A DNA stretch of 64,000 nt. It comes from Pseudoalteromonas sp. T1lg23B (GTDB taxonomy: Bacteria > Pseudomonadota > Gammaproteobacteria > Enterobacterales > Alteromonadaceae). The translations under genes were made by a program, and so were the position numbers. Position 1 is the stretch's first letter, and every line of letters begins with the position of its first letter. A model generated the notes under the pieces. It ran no database searches, was not told the origin of the DNA, and was given only the letters and a program-made list of their open reading frames with translations. Where the stretch lies: NCBI RefSeq assembly GCF_002964665.1, contig NZ_PQBZ01000007.1, positions 62,001-126,000 of the forward strand, read 5' to 3'. Positions 63,186-64,000 of the stretch are shown in pieces.

Positions 63186-64000
63186 TTAAATAATACCCAA
63201 CTCTTTACCAATGCGAGTGAAGGCAGCAATCGCTTTATCAAGCTGCTCTTGGGTATGTGCAGCTGAGATTTGAGTACGAATTCTCGCTTGCCCTTTTGGT
63301 ACAACAGGGAATGAGAAGCCCGTCACATAAATTCCCTCAGCCAATAGTTTGTCTGCCATTTGCGCAGCAATCTTAGCATCGCCCAACATCACAGGAATGA
63401 TCGCGTGATCTTTACCCGCACAGGTGAAACCAGCCGCTTCCATGTGTTCACGGAAGTAAGCAGCATTACGCCACAAGCTATCGCGCAACTCTTTGCCTTC
63501 TTTTAGCATATCTAATACAGCGATTGAGGCTGTCACAATAGAAGGTGCCAAGGAATTTGAGAACAAGTATGGACGTGAACGTTGACGCAACCACTCTACA
63601 ACTTCTTTTTTACCTGAAGTATAGCCACCTGATGCTCCACCAAGTGCTTTTCCTAGGGTGCCAGTAATAATGTCAACGCGATCCATCACACCACAATACT
63701 CAGGTGTGCCACGCCCATTTTCACCGACAAAACCAACCGCATGAGAGTCATCAACCATAACTAATGCATCATACTTATCGGCCAAATCACATACCGCTTT
63801 TAAATTACAGATCACACCATCCATTGAAAATACGCCATCTGTGGCAATTAGTTTTGTTTTAGCACCCGCTTCGGTTGCTGCAATTAACTGTTGCTCCAGA
63901 TCAGCCATATCGTTATTAGCATAGCGGAAACGTTTCGCTTTACATAGGCGAACCCCATCAATGATAGAGGCATGATTTAGCGCATCAGAAATAATCGCAT
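63186..64000 (-). CDS. kbl: Glycine C-acetyltransferase (2-amino-3-ketobutyrate CoA ligase), 5' end outside the window
   Basis: PLP enzyme that splits 2-amino-3-ketobutyrate with CoA into glycine and acetyl-CoA. Only about 271 C-terminal residues (of roughly 398) are in the window; the frame runs open to position 64000, with [15 protein letters not shown] and RFRYANND at its left edge, so the gene continues to the right of the window. [11 protein letters not shown] holds the PLP-ring Asp/His region and [14 protein letters not shown] the Schiff-base Lys. The C-terminal substrate-binding [11 protein letters not shown] is present. It forms an operon with tdh. Confidence 0.95.
   Translation of the reverse strand, partial: AIISDALNHASIIDGVRLCKAKRFRYANNDMADLEQQLIAATEAGAKTKLIATDGVFSMDGVICNLKAVCDLADKYDALVMVDDSHAVGFVGENGRGTPEYCGVMDRVDIITGTLGKALGGASGGYTSGKKEVVEWLRQRSRPYLFSNSLAPSIVTASIAVLDMLKEGKELRDSLWRNAAYFREHMEAAGFTCAGKDHAIIPVMLGDAKIAAQMADKLLAEGIYVTGFSFPVVPKGQARIRTQISAAHTQEQLDKAIAAFTRIGKELGII

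Noticed and set aside
1..64000. CRISPR arrays, insertion sequences, prophage genes, integrons, tRNA and rRNA genes
   Set aside because: Reading both strands showed no repeated spacer pattern, transposase, phage or RNA gene; the window is ordinary chromosome.

Overview
The window looks like a stretch of chromosome from a marine gammaproteobacterium of the order Alteromonadales, most probably Pseudoalteromonas. The basis is the moderately AT-rich sequence, the gene content (NhaD-type Na+/H+ antiporter, MurU/AmgK cell-wall recycling, a TonB receptor, several cyclic-di-GMP proteins, PutA without a DNA-binding domain) and core gene orders such as lptD-surA-pdxA-rsmA-apaG-apaH, uppP-folK-folB/plsY/tsaD, ubiC-ubiA and tdh-kbl. 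The genus is an inference; no rRNA or tRNA gene was seen. I also saw no insertion sequence, prophage, integron or CRISPR array. The window is nearly all core-type genes packed tightly on both strands.

Layout. 1-7.9 kb: LysE exporter and mgsA, then on the minus strand yegD, a frameshifted LigE-type DNA ligase, a HAD phosphatase, a small unknown gene, a TonB-dependent receptor and sixA. 8-13.3 kb: an M16 metallopeptidase and a PAS-GGDEF-EAL protein, facing a small membrane protein. 13.8-19 kb: YjbR-like protein, pfkA, nhaD, a DUF368 (undecaprenyl phosphate translocase family) gene and a DUF3530 gene. 19-28.2 kb: djlA-murU-amgK divergent from the lptD-surA-pdxA-rsmA-apaG-apaH operon. 28.3-34 kb: a chemoreceptor with a FliA-like promoter, tkt and metK. 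34-39.9 kb is the most accessory part: an AraC regulator divergent from an SRPBCC protein and a membrane fatty-acid hydroxylase/sterol desaturase, then a BBE-type flavin oxidase, an EamA transporter and a START-domain protein. 39.9-54.9 kb follows the Escherichia coli ygiF-ygiM-cca-bacA-folB-plsY-tsaD order. It is interrupted between ygiM and cca by an Lrp-type regulator plus putA, an HD-GYP protein and the type II secretion accessory pair gspA/gspB. 55-64 kb: DUF416 and DUF2007 genes, a DUF2721 gene, a receiver-HD-GYP response regulator, a LysR regulator, ubiC-ubiA, a FliL-like protein, glpE-glpG, tdh and kbl (cut by the window edge).

How the genes work together. Envelope themes recur: LPS export (LptD), its chaperone SurA, muramic-acid recycling (AmgK, MurU), undecaprenyl phosphate recycling (UppP, DUF368), PlsY, and T2SS assembly (GspAB). 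Amino-acid catabolism is represented by PutA and Tdh-Kbl. Cyclic-di-GMP turnover is represented by one GGDEF-EAL and two HD-GYP proteins.

No clear undescribed multi-gene system stands out. The best leads are the ligase frameshift, an Lrp-box-like palindrome between the Lrp-type regulator and putA, the AraC/SRPBCC/hydroxylase unit, and an inverted repeat formed by the stop codons of two convergent genes. All functions are read from sequence motifs and family knowledge; no database search was run.
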